Source: UBA9611 sp965237595
Lineage (GTDB): Bacteria; Chloroflexota; Dehalococcoidia; Lucifugimonadales; UBA3495
Assembly (NCBI GenBank): GCA_965237595.1
Contig: CBDEFY010000007.1
Location: 992,001 to 1,056,000 of the forward strand
Length of the DNA stretch: 64,000 bases
Reading direction: 5' to 3'
Below the pieces are notes generated by a model. It ran no database searches. It was not told the origin of the DNA and was given only the letters and a program-made list of their open reading frames with translations. Shown piece by piece: positions 17,956 to 28,127 of the stretch. The first letter of the stretch is position 1; each line of letters starts with the position of its first letter. The position numbers and the translations under genes are program-made.

Positions 17956-18078
17956 ATGCCCAGAAAACCGACACGACTCCCCGGCCACTTCACCTCCGAG
18001 GAAGCGGAGGCCTTGGTCGTCGCGGCACCCAGCTACCAGATCATTATAGAAGGCTCAAGCTACCGGGAACTCCTGTAG
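17956..18078 (+). pseudogene. 40-codon fragment, possibly the start of a tyrosine recombinase domain
   Basis: ATG at 17956 reads MPRKPTRLPGHFTSEEAEAL, then VVAAPSYQIIIEGSSYRELL, and stops. The FTSEEAEALVxAAP pattern resembles the beginning of a tyrosine recombinase catalytic domain, but nothing further matches. It lies between the IS and the VirB4-like gene and might equally be the damaged 5' part of that gene's predecessor. The assignment is weak. Confidence 0.3.
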
Positions 18079-18115
18079 CTCCACCGAGCACTGCTGGGCC
18101 CAGGGCTGGAAGGGG

Positions 18116-20089
18116 GTGATTGACCAGCCAACTGGGACGCTCAACGCCCTGGAACGCCTCCGGGATAACCTGCAAGAGGCCGAGCCGGAGAGCCTGCCCC
18201 CGCAGACGAAGGCGGCGTCCGAGTCCCTCCGACGCCTGCTGACCGATCTGGAAAAGCGCGACGGCATCCTGGACCGGCGCTTCTACGCCGTGTGCGAGTT
18301 CGGGCGGATTGACGAGCTGCGAGGGCTGCTGGCAAGGGCCGGTCTGTCCGTCCACCGGCTCAAGGGGCGGCAGCTCCGCATGTTTCTCGTAGCAGCCGCC
18401 CTGGGCGGCTCACCCTCCGAGTTCGACGAGGACGCGCCCGTCGAGGTGGAGATCAACCGCCGCGACATGCGCATAGGCGGGACCCTCGTTCGCTCCCTGC
18501 ACCTGGGGAAGTGGCCCCGGTCACTGGGCCCCGGCTTCCTCCAGGGGCTGATGGCCGCCGGAGCGCCGATGGACCTGTCCGTCCACGTCGGCCCGATACC
18601 CACCGAGCAGGCGGCGAGGACGCTGGAGTGGCAGAAGGTGCGCTTCGAGTCGGCGCAGTCCCTCTCCTTCAAGCGGGGCCGCACCATGTCCCCGGAGGCG
18701 GAGATCGCGCTGGAGGACGTGACCCGGCTCAGGGACGAGGTGCAGCGGGGCAGGGAGCGGCTCTTCCACGCCTCTCTCTCCGTCACCCTTCACGCCAGGG
18801 ACGAAAAATCCCTCAAGGAGATGACCCAGCGGGCGAAGGCCCACTTCGCCGCCACCCTGGGCAAGCTCGACAACCTGGCCTTCCGCCAGCGAGAGGGGTT
18901 GCTGTCCACCCTACCCCTGGCCCTGAACGCCGTGGCCGTGTGGCGGACGCTGGACACGTCCAGCATAGCCCGTCTCTTCCCCTTCTCGCCGCCGGACCTG
19001 GACACCCGCAGCGGCACCCTCTACGGCATCGACCTGCGGGCCTGCTCCCCGGTGGTCTACGACCCGTGGGACGGAACCCACCTGAACGCGAATACGGCGA
19101 TGCTGGCCCGCTCCGGCTCAGGCAAGTCTTTCGCCACCAAGCTGGGCGTGCTCAGGGGCCTGACCAGGGGCATCACCGCCTACGTCATCGACCCCGAGGG
19201 CGAGTACGCGGACATGGCCCGCGCCGCTGGAGGCAGGGTGCTTTCCCCCGGCGTGCCCGGCGAGGGCATGAACCCCTTCGTCATCGACAAGGGCGACTCG
19301 GAGGAGCTTCTCCAGCGCATCGGCAGCCTGAGAAGGCTCATCGAGGTCATGGTCGGAGAGAGTCTCGGCGCGGAGCGCCGCACCTCCCTCGACCACGCCC
19401 TGGCGGGCTACTACGCCCAGCCCAGGGAGCGCACCGGCTTCCGCGACTTCTACCAATATCTGCAAGAGGACGAGGCGGGCGACGCGGGTCTGGCGCGGCT
19501 GCTGCGGCCCTTCGCCACCGGCAGCCTGAGACACCGGCTCTCCGACGAGGGCGACGACCTGCTGGGCAACGAGGCCCTCGTCACCGTCTTCGACCTGCAC
19601 CTCTTGGAGCCGGAGCTGCGGCCGGCCGCCGCGATGGTCTGCACCGAGACGGTATGGGCGGCGGCAGCGCAGGACCCCAAGCCCCGGCTGCTGGTCGTCG
19701 ACGAGGTGTGGTCGATCATGCAGCACCCCGAAGGCGCGGCCTTCATGGTCAGCGTGGCGAAGCGGGCGCGCAAGCACCGCCTGGGGTTGCAGTTCATCAC
19801 CCAGGACGTGCAGGACCTGCTCAGCGAGGACACCTCTCGCACCATCACCGGCCACTCCGGTCGCGCCCTGCTTCAGAACGCCGCCTTCAAGCTGTTCCTC
19901 CAGCAGGACGCCGCCGCCATCAGCACCGTGGGCGACGCCTTCGACCTGCCCGCCGAGCTACAGCGATGGCTCCTGTCGTGCCCGCGTGGAGACGGCTTGC
20001 TGATGGCAAAGAGCAACCGATTCCCCGTACGCATCGAGGCCACCCCGGAGGAGACGGCGGTCATCGAGTGGCGGCCCGGACACCATTAG
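18116..20089 (+). CDS. VirB4/TraC-like conjugation ATPase
   Basis: 657-residue ATPase that would energise a type IV secretion (conjugation) channel at the inner membrane. Walker A is ARSGSGKSFATK (about residue 335), with the IDPEGEYADM strand after it and Walker B RLLVVDEVWSIM (about 535); a C-terminal arginine-rich QFITQDVQDLL and LQNAAFKLFLQQD match the VirB4/TrwK-type motor. GTG at 18116 is the first good start; the frame stays open upstream to 18050 with no obvious start, so the native N-terminus may have been lost at the IS side. No lesion inside. Codon use is strongly GC-biased (C/G third positions), unlike the genes outside the island. Confidence 0.85.
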   Translation: MIDQPTGTLNALERLRDNLQEAEPESLPPQTKAASESLRRLLTDLEKRDGILDRRFYAVCEFGRIDELRGLLARAGLSVHRLKGRQLRMFLVAAALGGSPSEFDEDAPVEVEINRRDMRIGGTLVRSLHLGKWPRSLGPGFLQGLMAAGAPMDLSVHVGPIPTEQAARTLEWQKVRFESAQSLSFKRGRTMSPEAEIALEDVTRLRDEVQRGRERLFHASLSVTLHARDEKSLKEMTQRAKAHFAATLGKLDNLAFRQREGLLSTLPLALNAVAVWRTLDTSSIARLFPFSPPDLDTRSGTLYGIDLRACSPVVYDPWDGTHLNANTAMLARSGSGKSFATKLGVLRGLTRGITAYVIDPEGEYADMARAAGGRVLSPGVPGEGMNPFVIDKGDSEELLQRIGSLRRLIEVMVGESLGAERRTSLDHALAGYYAQPRERTGFRDFYQYLQEDEAGDAGLARLLRPFATGSLRHRLSDEGDDLLGNEALVTVFDLHLLEPELRPAAAMVCTETVWAAAAQDPKPRLLVVDEVWSIMQHPEGAAFMVSVAKRARKHRLGLQFITQDVQDLLSEDTSRTITGHSGRALLQNAAFKLFLQQDAAAISTVGDAFDLPAELQRWLLSCPRGDGLLMAKSNRFPVRIEATPEETAVIEWRPGHH

Positions 20090-20106
20090 AGAAAGGACTA
20101 TCCCCC

Positions 20107-22605
20107 ATGAAGCTGAACCCGAAGAACATCCTGTTTGGCGGCGACGAAGGAGAGAAGGGTCCCGTCCTGCTGGCGGTGACGCCGCCAAGGACCGGGGAGC
20201 GCACCCTGCTCGGCGTCGAGAACCTCCTCCAGTCCGTCGCCGTCCCCGAACCCTTCTCCCTGGAGCTGGCCGGGGACATGGACGGCGTGACCCTGATGGC
20301 CCGCTGCCTCGACGACCAGGTGGTGCGCGGCCAGCTCTCCGCCCACTACCCCCAGGCCCGCATCCAGAAGGTGGACCCCGACGACGACCCCCTGCGCACG
20401 GGCGAGGGCGAGCAGGCGTGGAGAGTGACCCTGCGGGCGGACGGCCCTGAGTACCTCCCCCTCAGAACCTTCCGGGACGACGACCTGCTCGACCCCGGCT
20501 CCGACCCCCTCATCGCCCTGATGGGCGCGCTCTCTGCCCTCTACGAGGGGGAGCGCGTGGTGGCGCGGCTGCTGCTGCGCTCCCTGGGCCCCGACTGGTC
20601 GCAGGCCCACATGGACAAGGCACACAAGCAGCCCGGCATGGAGCCCAGGGAGCCCGCCTACATGTTCCAGACCAAGCCCCTGCAGATGGACGGTGTGACT
20701 ACGGCCGTCCTCGGCATAGGCGCTCTCGCCGCCCTCAAGGGCTATCTGTGGGTGCAGGACGGCGAGATATGGAAGGCGGCGCTCCTGGGGACCGGCATGG
20801 CCCTGGGGCTGGCGGTCGGCGGCTTCGCCTGGCACCGCTGGAAGAAGGCCCACAAGCGCGTCGAGGACCCGCTGCTCATCAAGGAGAAGGTCTCCCGCAT
20901 CGTCTTCGACGCCGAGATCCAGATCGTTGCCGTCGTGCCCGCCGGGGCGGGGCAGCAGCGCGCCGGGGAGCTTCTCGGGAGGGTCGCCGCCGCCTACCGC
21001 CACTTCGACAACCCCGCAGGCGCTCGCTTCAAGGTGGGCAAGGTCCGGCCCGTCCTTCCCGACCCGGAAATGCTGCACCCTTCCGGCCCCGGACTCTTCG
21101 GCGGGCGCAGCGTCCTGGGCGTCCGCGAGGTCGCCTGCCTGTGGCACCCGCCCGGCGCCGGGGATGAGACGCCCCTGGTGGAGCGGTCCGGCGCGAGGAC
21201 GCTCAGCCCCTCGGCAAAGGGCGTCCGGGGCGGCGCGCTGGTGGGAGACACCACCGCGGGCGCGAAGCGGGAGATCCGCTTCCCCGAAGACCTGCTCCGC
21301 CGCCACCACCTCTACGTCGCCCGCACCCGCATGGGCAAGTCCACCCTCATGCACCACCTCGTTACCCACAAGCTGCGGGAGAAGGCCGAGGGCAGGGACC
21401 CGGACGCCATCGTGGTCATAGACCCCCACACCGACCTGGTGGCCGGCATCCTCGAACACGTCCCGGAGCCGCTCATCGACCGCGTGCGCCTCATCGACCT
21501 GTCGGACGAGACCCGCTCCCCCGGCATCAACCTGCTGGACACCCGCGTCTTCGCCGACCGGGACCGCACCGCCGACTCGGTGGTGCGCGTGGCGAAGGGC
21601 CTCTGGGAGCAGTGGGGGCCGAGGATGCAGTCCATCCTCGAACAGACCGTCAAGACCCTCCACGAGGCCAACGAGCAGGTGGAGGCGGAGCAGCAGTACA
21701 CCATCCTCGACGGGCTGAAGCTGCTGTCCGACGAGCCCTTCCGCAAGGACGTGCTCAAGAAGGTCTCCGACCCCTACCTGCTGGAGTGGTGGGCCAGGGA
21801 CTTCGGCAGGTGGAATCAGCAGTACCGCGCCGAGGCCCAGGCCCCCGTCCAGACCCGCCTCTCCTACTACGCATCTTCCAAGCGGGCGGCGTCCTCCTGG
21901 TCTCCACCTCCCAGGGCACCGTGGGCCGAGACGTGGCCGCCCTGGTGGGCGCGTCCCTTCTCAACCTCGTGGACGCCGTGATCCGGGAGCAGGGGAGCCT
22001 GCCGTTGGAGAAGCGCCGGGGCGCGCTGGTCGTCGTGGACGAGATGCAGTCGATGCCCGGCGTGGACTACGAAAGCATGTTGTCTGAGCTCGGCAAGTTT
22101 GGGGCCTCCTTCATCCTCGCCACCCAGAGCCTCGCCAAGCTGGACGACCTCTCCCGCACCATGCGGGACACCATCCTCGCCAACGTGGGCTGCCTCGCCG
22201 TCTTCCAGGTGGCGGGAAACGACGCCAGGACGCTGGTCTGGGAGCTGGGAAAGGACCGGGTGACCGAGGGACGACATCACGTCGCTCCCCGTCCACCACT
22301 GCTACGTCCGCGCCACCGTCGGCAAGGAGCGGATGCCCGCCTTCTCGATGATGGTCAGAAAGCCGGAGGAGGGAGACCCCGCCGTCGCCGTCCGCATCCG
22401 CGAGGCGGCCACCGCGTACACCGTCTCGGCCCGCCAGGCGGACTACGCCGACGCCGACGGCCACAAGAAGGTGGGCGACTACCGCAAGGGCGTCGAAGAC
22501 CTCGAAAACGCCAGGCAGGAGGAGCGGGCAGCGGAGCAGGACCCGAAGGGCGGAAAGCAGACCGGCAAGCGTCGAGCCGCCGAGGAAAAGGAGGCCGAGG
22601 AATGA
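20107..22605 (+). pseudogene. VirD4/HerA-like DNA-transfer ATPase with two frameshifts
   Basis: ATG at 20107 follows GAAAGGA, 17 bp after the VirB4-like gene. It runs MKLNPKNILFGG, then one or two membrane helices (AVLGIGALAALKGYLWV, ALLGTGMALGLAVGG, near residues 200-240), then an ATPase: Walker A ARTRMGKSTLMHH, DPHTDLVAGI, Walker B GALVVVDEMQSM and ILATQSLAKL. This fits the coupling protein or HerA/DUF87 class that pumps DNA. A one-base loss near 21874 moves the frame before FQAGGVLLVSTSQG, and a one-base gain near 22266-22270 moves it again before DDITSLPVHHCYVRA. The tail is lysine-rich and charged. Probably dead, or sequence errors. Confidence 0.8.
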
Positions 22606-24019
22606 GACCCGAAGGATGCGAGGCCGACCTGCTCCGCGCCCTGGCGTGGATGCCCTTCCTCGACCGGCAGGAGATGGTCGCCGTCTCCGGCTGGTCCAAG
22701 GCCGCGGTCTACGAGGCCGTCGAGAAGCTGGAGGCGGGCGGGTTCTGCGCCTCCGTGCTCCACGCCACGGAGCTGCAACCCCCCGCCCGGAGGTTCCACC
22801 TCACCGCCGCCGGGCTGCGCAGGCTCGCGGGCGAAGAGGACACGTCCCTCGACGAGCTGGTGCGCTCCCGCCCCGTCTCCTCCCAGTGGCGGCGCGGCCT
22901 GATGGAGCGCCTCGACGCCCTGGCCGCCGTATATCACCTGGCCTGCCTCCTCTCCAACGTCGCCTTCCCCACACGCTTCCGCTGGTACCGGGCCGTGCGG
23001 CTGGACGCCGCCGTGACGCTTCCCGATGGGAAGACGGTCGGCATCGTCAGGCAGGGACGCACCGCCGACCGGTCCGGCTTCGCCAAGCGGCTCTGGCGGC
23101 TGCGCGACGAGCCGATGCCCGGAGCGGTGCTCGTCCTCATGGCCGACGACGTGCGGCTCAGGCACGCCCGCAGGCTGCTCTCGACCACCGAGGTTCCGGC
23201 CCTGTTCGCCCTGGAGCGCGACGCTCTCCTGGCCGAAGCGGGCGACCGGATATGGAGCCCGCCCAGAGTCGGCGCTTCCGTCGACCTGCTGCCCGTCTTT
23301 CTGAAGCCCGCCGAGAAGCGTGCCCTCGACCTGGTGTCCGACTGGCCCTGGATCACCCTCACGGACCTGGCCGGGGGCTGACGCTCCTGGCCCGTAGGGA
23401 CCGCACCTCCGTCGGCGTGGCGAAGCGGCGGTGGAGCGTCGCTCCCGAAGACGCCGACGCCCCCTTCGAGTGGCGCAACCTCACCGGCCGGCGCAGCCGC
23501 CAGCTGTTCAGGAACATCGAGCACACCGCCGCCGTCCACGGCTTCCTGGCAGCGCTCACCGCGCAGGCCCCCCTGCTGGGGTGGGAGATCGCCCAGCTCG
23601 ACCCGCCCCGCAGGGCCTCCCGCCACTTCAGGCACGACGGCGGGATGCGCGCCGTCAACCCCGACGCCTTCGGCGTCCTCACCAGGGGCGACACGCGCTG
23701 GCCCTTCTTCCTGGAGTGGGAGCGCAGGGCCGTGCGCCCATCCACCATGTCGGAGCGCCTCGCCCCCTATCTGCGCTACTTCTCGTCGCACCGGCCCACC
23801 GACGACCACGGCACGCGGCCCTCCGTCCTGGTCGTCTTCGACGACGAGATCGCCCACACCCACTTCCTGCGCGAGGCGCGGGAGGAGATTCGGGCGGAGG
23901 GGGTCACCGTGCCCCTGTGGGTCTCCCACCGAGAGGCCATAGACGCCCTGGGACCGCTGGGACGCGCCTGGCGCACCCCGGCCAAGTGGGAGTCGCCCCA
24001 GGCCCTGCCGCCCCCATGA
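22602..24019 (+). pseudogene. Replication-relaxation (Replic_Relax-like) protein, frameshift/deletion in the middle
   Basis: Begins at ATG 22602, overlapping the previous stop as ATGA. The N-terminus is a winged-helix unit (LLRALAWMPFLDRQEMVAVSGWSKAAVYEAVEKLEAGG) followed by a nuclease-like region (FRWYRAVRLDAAVTLPDG, GRTADRSGFAKRLWRL). Near 23375-23385 the frame changes and about 40 residues, likely a second winged helix after ITLTDLAG, seem missing. The rest (NLTGRRSRQLFRNIEH, then PDAFGVLTRGDTRWPFFLEWERR, FDDEIAHTHFL) is readable in the other frame. Such proteins accompany conjugative elements of Chloroflexota, Actinomycetota and Bacillota and are thought to start transfer or replication. 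Last gene of the operon. Confidence 0.7.
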
Positions 24020-24062
24020 GCGAAGACACAAACGGCGGGAGCTTGAGCCGCGGCGCCGCTAG

Positions 24063-24099
24063 ACCGCCTCGGTTGCTTCCACCGAGGCGGTTTCCTTTT
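24063..24099 (+). terminator. Strong intrinsic terminator of the conjugation operon
   Basis: Perfect 11-bp inverted repeat ACCGCCTCGGT / ACCGAGGCGGT with a 7-base loop, followed by TTTCCTTTT. It sits 44 bases after the last conjugation gene. Confidence 0.88.
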
Positions 24100-24169
24100 G
24101 TGGACGGGGCGGGCCATTGTATACGGGTTAGTATATGCAACCTCTATAACAGCCCTGAAACTGCCTGAT

Positions 24170-24490
24170 TTAGCTATGAATATGCAAATATCGGATAGTC
24201 TCGTCTGAGATCTCCCCAACTATCTCGACCCGCGTGGCGACCAAGCTCTCACGGGCCTTGGGCTTTACCTTGGAGCTGTGGAAGGCTCCGATCATGTCCC
24301 TGATTGACTCTTGACGCTGTTCCTCTGACAACGATAGAAGCTGATTGATTCGCCCTTTCATCATTGGCTTTCGCATCATGTGAGGCATGCCAGCCAGCAT
24401 CTTCATCATCCCTACGTTGTCGCTCCCCCACTCCCCAGTGGCTGCGTCGAATCCAGCTTCTTTCTTACCAAACATTCCAAACATTCCCAT
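24170..24490 (-). CDS. Hypothetical 106-residue methionine-rich protein
   Basis: Starts at ATG 24490 behind TGGAGG (MGMFGMFGKKE). A methionine-rich stretch follows (NVGMMKMLAGMPHMMRKPMMKG), then a helical C-terminus (QLLSLSEEQRQESIRDMIGAF) ending in YLHIHS. There is no signal peptide or membrane segment and no family I recognise. The good ribosome site and continuous reading support a real gene. It faces the conjugation operon terminator and has different base composition from that operon. Confidence 0.6.
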   Translation of the reverse strand: MGMFGMFGKKEAGFDAATGEWGSDNVGMMKMLAGMPHMMRKPMMKGRINQLLSLSEEQRQESIRDMIGAFHSSKVKPKARESLVATRVEIVGEISDETIRYLHIHS

Positions 24491-24879
24491 TTCGGACCTC
24501 CATTTCGTGTCCTGTGACTTGATGGGCCTAACATCGTTATTTGCCCATTCACACACTTTGATGCATGCCAAGATCAGATGGTTCCGACCAATCGTTATTG
24601 GGATGTCCTGCCTGAGTACCTGTCATTTTTAGGCGTGAGCCGAAGAATCTCGTTGCTGCAGAATCGGGGCAGAGCAAGAACAAAGAGACCCTTCCCCCGA
24701 CTGCGGTCGGGGGAAGGGTGACAGATGGGGGGAGGCTCTGGCCTCGCAACTGGTCATTCCGAGGTGGTCACGACGCCTCGGGAAAGAATCTCGTTACTGC
24801 TGAACCAGGATTGAGCAGGGAGAAAAGGACCCATCGCTTAACTCAGGACGAGTAGTGGGATGGGGTTGCTAATCGGAGC
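24491..24879. other. Repeat-rich intergenic region
   Basis: Contains a perfect 13-bp hairpin CCCTTCCCCCGAC / GTCGGGGGAAGGG at 24689-24718, and two copies of AAGAATCTCGTTnCTGC about 135 bases apart (near 24644 and 24785), similar to the AAGAATCT motif of the palindromic repeat at 61451-61557. No gene is recognised. Confidence 0.6.
24689..24718. repeat. Perfect 13-bp hairpin, REP-like
   Basis: CCCTTCCCCCGAC, loop TGCG, GTCGGGGGAAGGG, followed by TGACA. It lacks a T tract, so it is more likely a repetitive palindromic unit than a terminator. Confidence 0.6.
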
Positions 24880-26107
24880 CTAGTACTCAGTCAACTTGGT
24901 TTTGGGATTTGTTTAAGAAAGGGGCCAATTGAGCTATCCTGCCTGGTGGGAAGTGTTGATGGCGGGAGTGGCAATGATGGTCAGGGACAAATACGCGGTG
25001 CGGCTGGCACAGGAACAACGGGAAGAGCTCCAGCGACTGATCCGGGTTGGCAAAAACTCAGCCCGAGTGACCGCTAGAGCGCGGATTCTCCTAAAGAGCG
25101 ACGAGGGTTGGGCGGCACCCCAAGTGGCCGAAGCTTTGGATGTGGCCCTGAGCACCGTATACCGGGTCAAGCAGCGCTTTGCCGAAGAAGGGTTGGAGAG
25201 GGTTTTGCAGGACCGTCCCCAGGCCAACCGGCCCCGGAAGTTGGACGACCGGGGCGAAGCCCACCTGATTGCTTTGGCCTGCAGCCCGCCGCCGGAAGGG
25301 CATGACCACTGGACCCTGCGTCTGCTGGCCGGGAAGGTGGTCGAGTTGGGGCTGACGCCCTCCATGTCCCACGAGGGGGTGCGCAAGCGTCTCAAAAAAA
25401 CGCCCTCAAGCCGTGGCAGAAGAAGGAGTGGTGCATTCCCAAGGTGAGCGCGGAATTTGTGGCTAACATGGAGGATGTCCTGGATCTCTACGCCGAACCC
25501 TATGATCCCCAACGTCCGGTGGTTTGCTTTGACGAGACATCCACCCAGTTGTTGGCGGAGACCCAGCCCGCTCTGCCGCCCCGGCCGGGACTTCCGCTGC
25601 GGCAGGACTACGAATACCGGCGGGAGGGTACCCGCAACCTGTTCTTGGCCTGCGAGCCCTTGGCGGGTTGGCGAGGGGTGGCGGTCACGGAGCGGCGCAC
25701 GATGCAAGACTTCGCCCGCCGGATGCGCTGGCTGGCGGATGAAGCCTACCCGGAAGCCGAGGTGGTAAGGGTTGTCTTGGACAATCTGAATACCCATCGC
25801 CGGGCATCGCTGTACGAGACTTTCCCGGCTGAGGAAGCCCGGAGGATTGCCAGGCGGCTGGAGTTTCATTACACGCCCAAGCACGGGAGTTGGTTGAACA
25901 TGGCGGAGATCGAGTTCAGCGTCCTGTCCCGCTCCTGCCTGAAGCAGCGGCTCTCCGGCGAGGAGGCCCTCAGGAGGGAAGTCGATGCTCTGGTCAAGGA
26001 GCGCAACGCCGCCAGAGCCACCATCAACTGGCGGTTCAACACCCGGGACGCACGAACCAAACTTCACCGCCTTTACCCTTCCGATTTTACGGTTGACTGA
26101 GTCCTAG
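24880..26107 (+). mobile_element. IS630-family element
   Basis: Terminal inverted repeats CTAGTACTCAGTCAAC (24880-24895) and, inverted, CTAGGACTCAGTCAAC (26092-26107), 15 of 16 matching. IS630 elements target TA, and CTAG at each end fits this. The transposase gene fills the element. The right end overlaps the stop codon (TAG) of nadE, so the insertion touched but did not alter the NAD synthase coding region. Confidence 0.8.
24959..26100 (+). CDS. IS630 transposase, two frames joined at a slippery A7
   Basis: The first frame gives the helix-turn-helix part (AQEQREELQRLIRVGK, QVAEALDVALSTVYRVKQRF) and ends soon after RKRLKK. The second frame gives KNALKPWQKKEW and the DDE catalytic part with CFDETSTQ, VLDNLNTH and NMAEIEFS (D, D, E). 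The junction is a run of seven A (25394-25400, CTCAAAAAAACG), where a -1 slip exactly restores RLKKNALKPW. This can be programmed frameshifting rather than damage. About 374 residues as fusion, typical of IS630. The start lies among ATGs at 24959-24977. Confidence 0.8.
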
Positions 26108-27909
26108 TTCCCCTCGTGCTGGCGGTAGCGGTTGACTATGGGGAGGCGGCGGTCCTTGCCGAAGGCCCGTGGGGTGATTTTCACTCCGGGCGGGGCCTGG
26201 CGGCGCTTGTACTCGTTGCGGTCAACGGCTGATATGACCTGGCGGACTATCTGGGGGTCGAACCCCCGGGCCACCATATCCTGGTAGCTGCAATCATCCT
26301 CCACATAGGCTTTCACCACCGGGTCCAAGACCTCATAGGGCGGCAAACTGTCGGCGTCCAGTTGGTCCTCCCGCAGTTCGGCGCTGGGCGGTTTGTCGAT
26401 GATGGCTGCAGGGATAACATCGTTGGAAGTCCCGAAAGACCGGCCCTGCCGGTTCCGCCAGCGGCATAGCTCGTAGACCGTGGTCTTGGGCACATCTTTA
26501 AGCACGGCGAAGCCGCCGGCCATGTCGCCGTACAGGGTGGCGTAACCCATGGCCATCTCCGACTTGTTGCCGGTGGTGAGCACAATCCAACCGAATTTGT
26601 TGGACACCGTCATCAACACGTTGCCCCGCACCCTGGCTTGGACGTTCTCTTCGGCCACGTTGGCCTCGGTGCCCCGGAAACGCTCCTCCAGCATTTCGGT
26701 GAAAGCCCGGTGAGCTGGCTCTATGGGCACCTCCCAAAGGTCCAAGCCCAGGTTCTCCGCCAGCTTCTTGGAGTCGCTGATGCTGCCTTCGGAAGAATAC
26801 CGGGAGGGCATCGTGATCCCGACCACGTTCTCTTTGCCCAGGGCGTCCACGGCGACCGTTGCGGTCAGGGCCGAGTCCACCCCGCCCGACAGGCCCACCA
26901 ACGCCTTGGAAAAACCCGTTTTGCGGAGATAGTCGCCCGTGCCCAAGACCAGCGCCCGGTAAACCTCTTCGGGCTCTTCCATCCCAGCGGCGATAGGCCG
27001 GTCTTCCCGGGGCTTCTTGCCGATGGCCGGTGCTTCTGAAACAGCGACGGTCTTGGGCGCGCCTACGGCCGCAACGGCCGCAGCGGTGGCGCCCGCCGGG
27101 CCCTGCTTCCGTTGGGCTGAATCGTCCGGGAACTCCAAGTCGGCCACGAACAAAGATTCCTCGAAAGCGGGTCCCCGGGCGAGCAGGCTGCCGGCGGCGT
27201 CGTAGATGATGCTGTCGCCGTCGAAGACCAGCTCGTCCTGCCCTCCCACTGTGTTCACGTAGGCGACGGTAAGTCCATGGTCCGAGGCCCGCTGGGCGAT
27301 CATCTCTTCCCGGAATGCCCGTTTTCCGGCGTGGAAGGGGGAGGCGTTGATGTTGACAATCAGCTCAGCCCCGGCTTGGCACTGCACCGTGGTGGGCCCC
27401 ACCGGGTACCAGATGTCCTCGCAGATGTTGACGCCGATGGCCACCCCGCCGATTCGGTAGACTGGGCACACCGAGCCCTTTTGGAAGTAACGTTCTTCGT
27501 CGAAGACACCGTAATTGGGCAGGAAGATCTTGTGGTAGGTGTCCACCAGTTTGCCGTCATAGCCCAGGGCGGCGGCGTTGGTAATCTGCGGCCCCATGCC
27601 ATCAGGCCCCCGTTCCCCATCGGGCTTTCGATTCAATGAAAGAATGTTCACGTAGCCAAGGACCATGGCGATGCCCTTGGAGGCTGCCACCACCTTCTCC
27701 ATGGCGGCCACGTTTTCGGTGAGAAAGGAAGTCTTGAAGAGCAGGTCTTCCGGAGGGTAGCCTGTGGTGGCCATTTCGGGGAAGGCGACGAGGTCGGCTT
27801 GGACCCCGCGGGCGCGTTCCAGGTAGTCCAGGATCTTGGCGGTGTTCCCGGGGATGTCTCCGACTGTAGGGTTGATTTGCGCCAGCGCCAGGCGGAAGGT
27901 CCGTGCCAT
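26104..27909 (-). CDS. nadE: Glutamine-dependent NAD+ synthase
   Basis: 601-residue cytoplasmic enzyme for the last step of NAD synthesis: deamido-NAD + ATP + glutamine to NAD. The N-terminal nitrilase-type glutaminase has the triad Glu45 (FPEMATTG), Lys127 (HKIFLPNYG) and Cys163 (NICEDIWYP). The C-terminal synthetase has the PP-loop SGGVDS at 341-346, TTGNKSEMA and the ending RLPIVNRYR. An alanine-rich linker (about 270-300) joins the two. Start at ATG 27909 (MARTFRLALAQ) behind TGAGGAA; longer frames upstream are not conserved-looking. Transcribed divergently from the VOC gene. Its stop overlaps the IS630 end. Confidence 0.96.
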   Translation of the reverse strand: MARTFRLALAQINPTVGDIPGNTAKILDYLERARGVQADLVAFPEMATTGYPPEDLLFKTSFLTENVAAMEKVVAASKGIAMVLGYVNILSLNRKPDGERGPDGMGPQITNAAALGYDGKLVDTYHKIFLPNYGVFDEERYFQKGSVCPVYRIGGVAIGVNICEDIWYPVGPTTVQCQAGAELIVNINASPFHAGKRAFREEMIAQRASDHGLTVAYVNTVGGQDELVFDGDSIIYDAAGSLLARGPAFEESLFVADLEFPDDSAQRKQGPAGATAAAVAAVGAPKTVAVSEAPAIGKKPREDRPIAAGMEEPEEVYRALVLGTGDYLRKTGFSKALVGLSGGVDSALTATVAVDALGKENVVGITMPSRYSSEGSISDSKKLAENLGLDLWEVPIEPAHRAFTEMLEERFRGTEANVAEENVQARVRGNVLMTVSNKFGWIVLTTGNKSEMAMGYATLYGDMAGGFAVLKDVPKTTVYELCRWRNRQGRSFGTSNDVIPAAIIDKPPSAELREDQLDADSLPPYEVLDPVVKAYVEDDCSYQDMVARGFDPQIVRQVISAVDRNEYKRRQAPPGVKITPRAFGKDRRLPIVNRYRQHEGN

Positions 27910-28127
27910 ATATTTCCTCAAGTGGACTTGTGCCGAGTATACAGACTTCAGATTGGACATGCCAACCAAGATTGAGCCTGACAACGGCCATAACGTGGCT
28001 GCGGGGGAGCGCGAAACCGGGCCGGTGGTGGACAAGGGTTGCCCCCAACGCTAACATTCCGTCGTGAAGCCAAGCTGGCCCATCTTGTGGCCGCAGGTCT
28101 TGAGCAGTTCAACCAAGGAGAATAACC

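Noticed and set aside
20098..21663. Long antisense frame over the VirD4-like gene
   Set aside because: Low-complexity Gly/Val/His-rich translation with no motif. It mirrors the codon bias of the sense gene.
18511..21981. A very long open frame across the VirB4-like gene into the next gene
   Set aside because: Its first half is an arginine/proline-rich shadow frame caused by high GC. Only the part after 20107 is the real VirD4-like protein.
22934..24031. Long antisense frame over the replication-relaxation gene
   Set aside because: No start context or family features; the sense strand carries recognisable domains.
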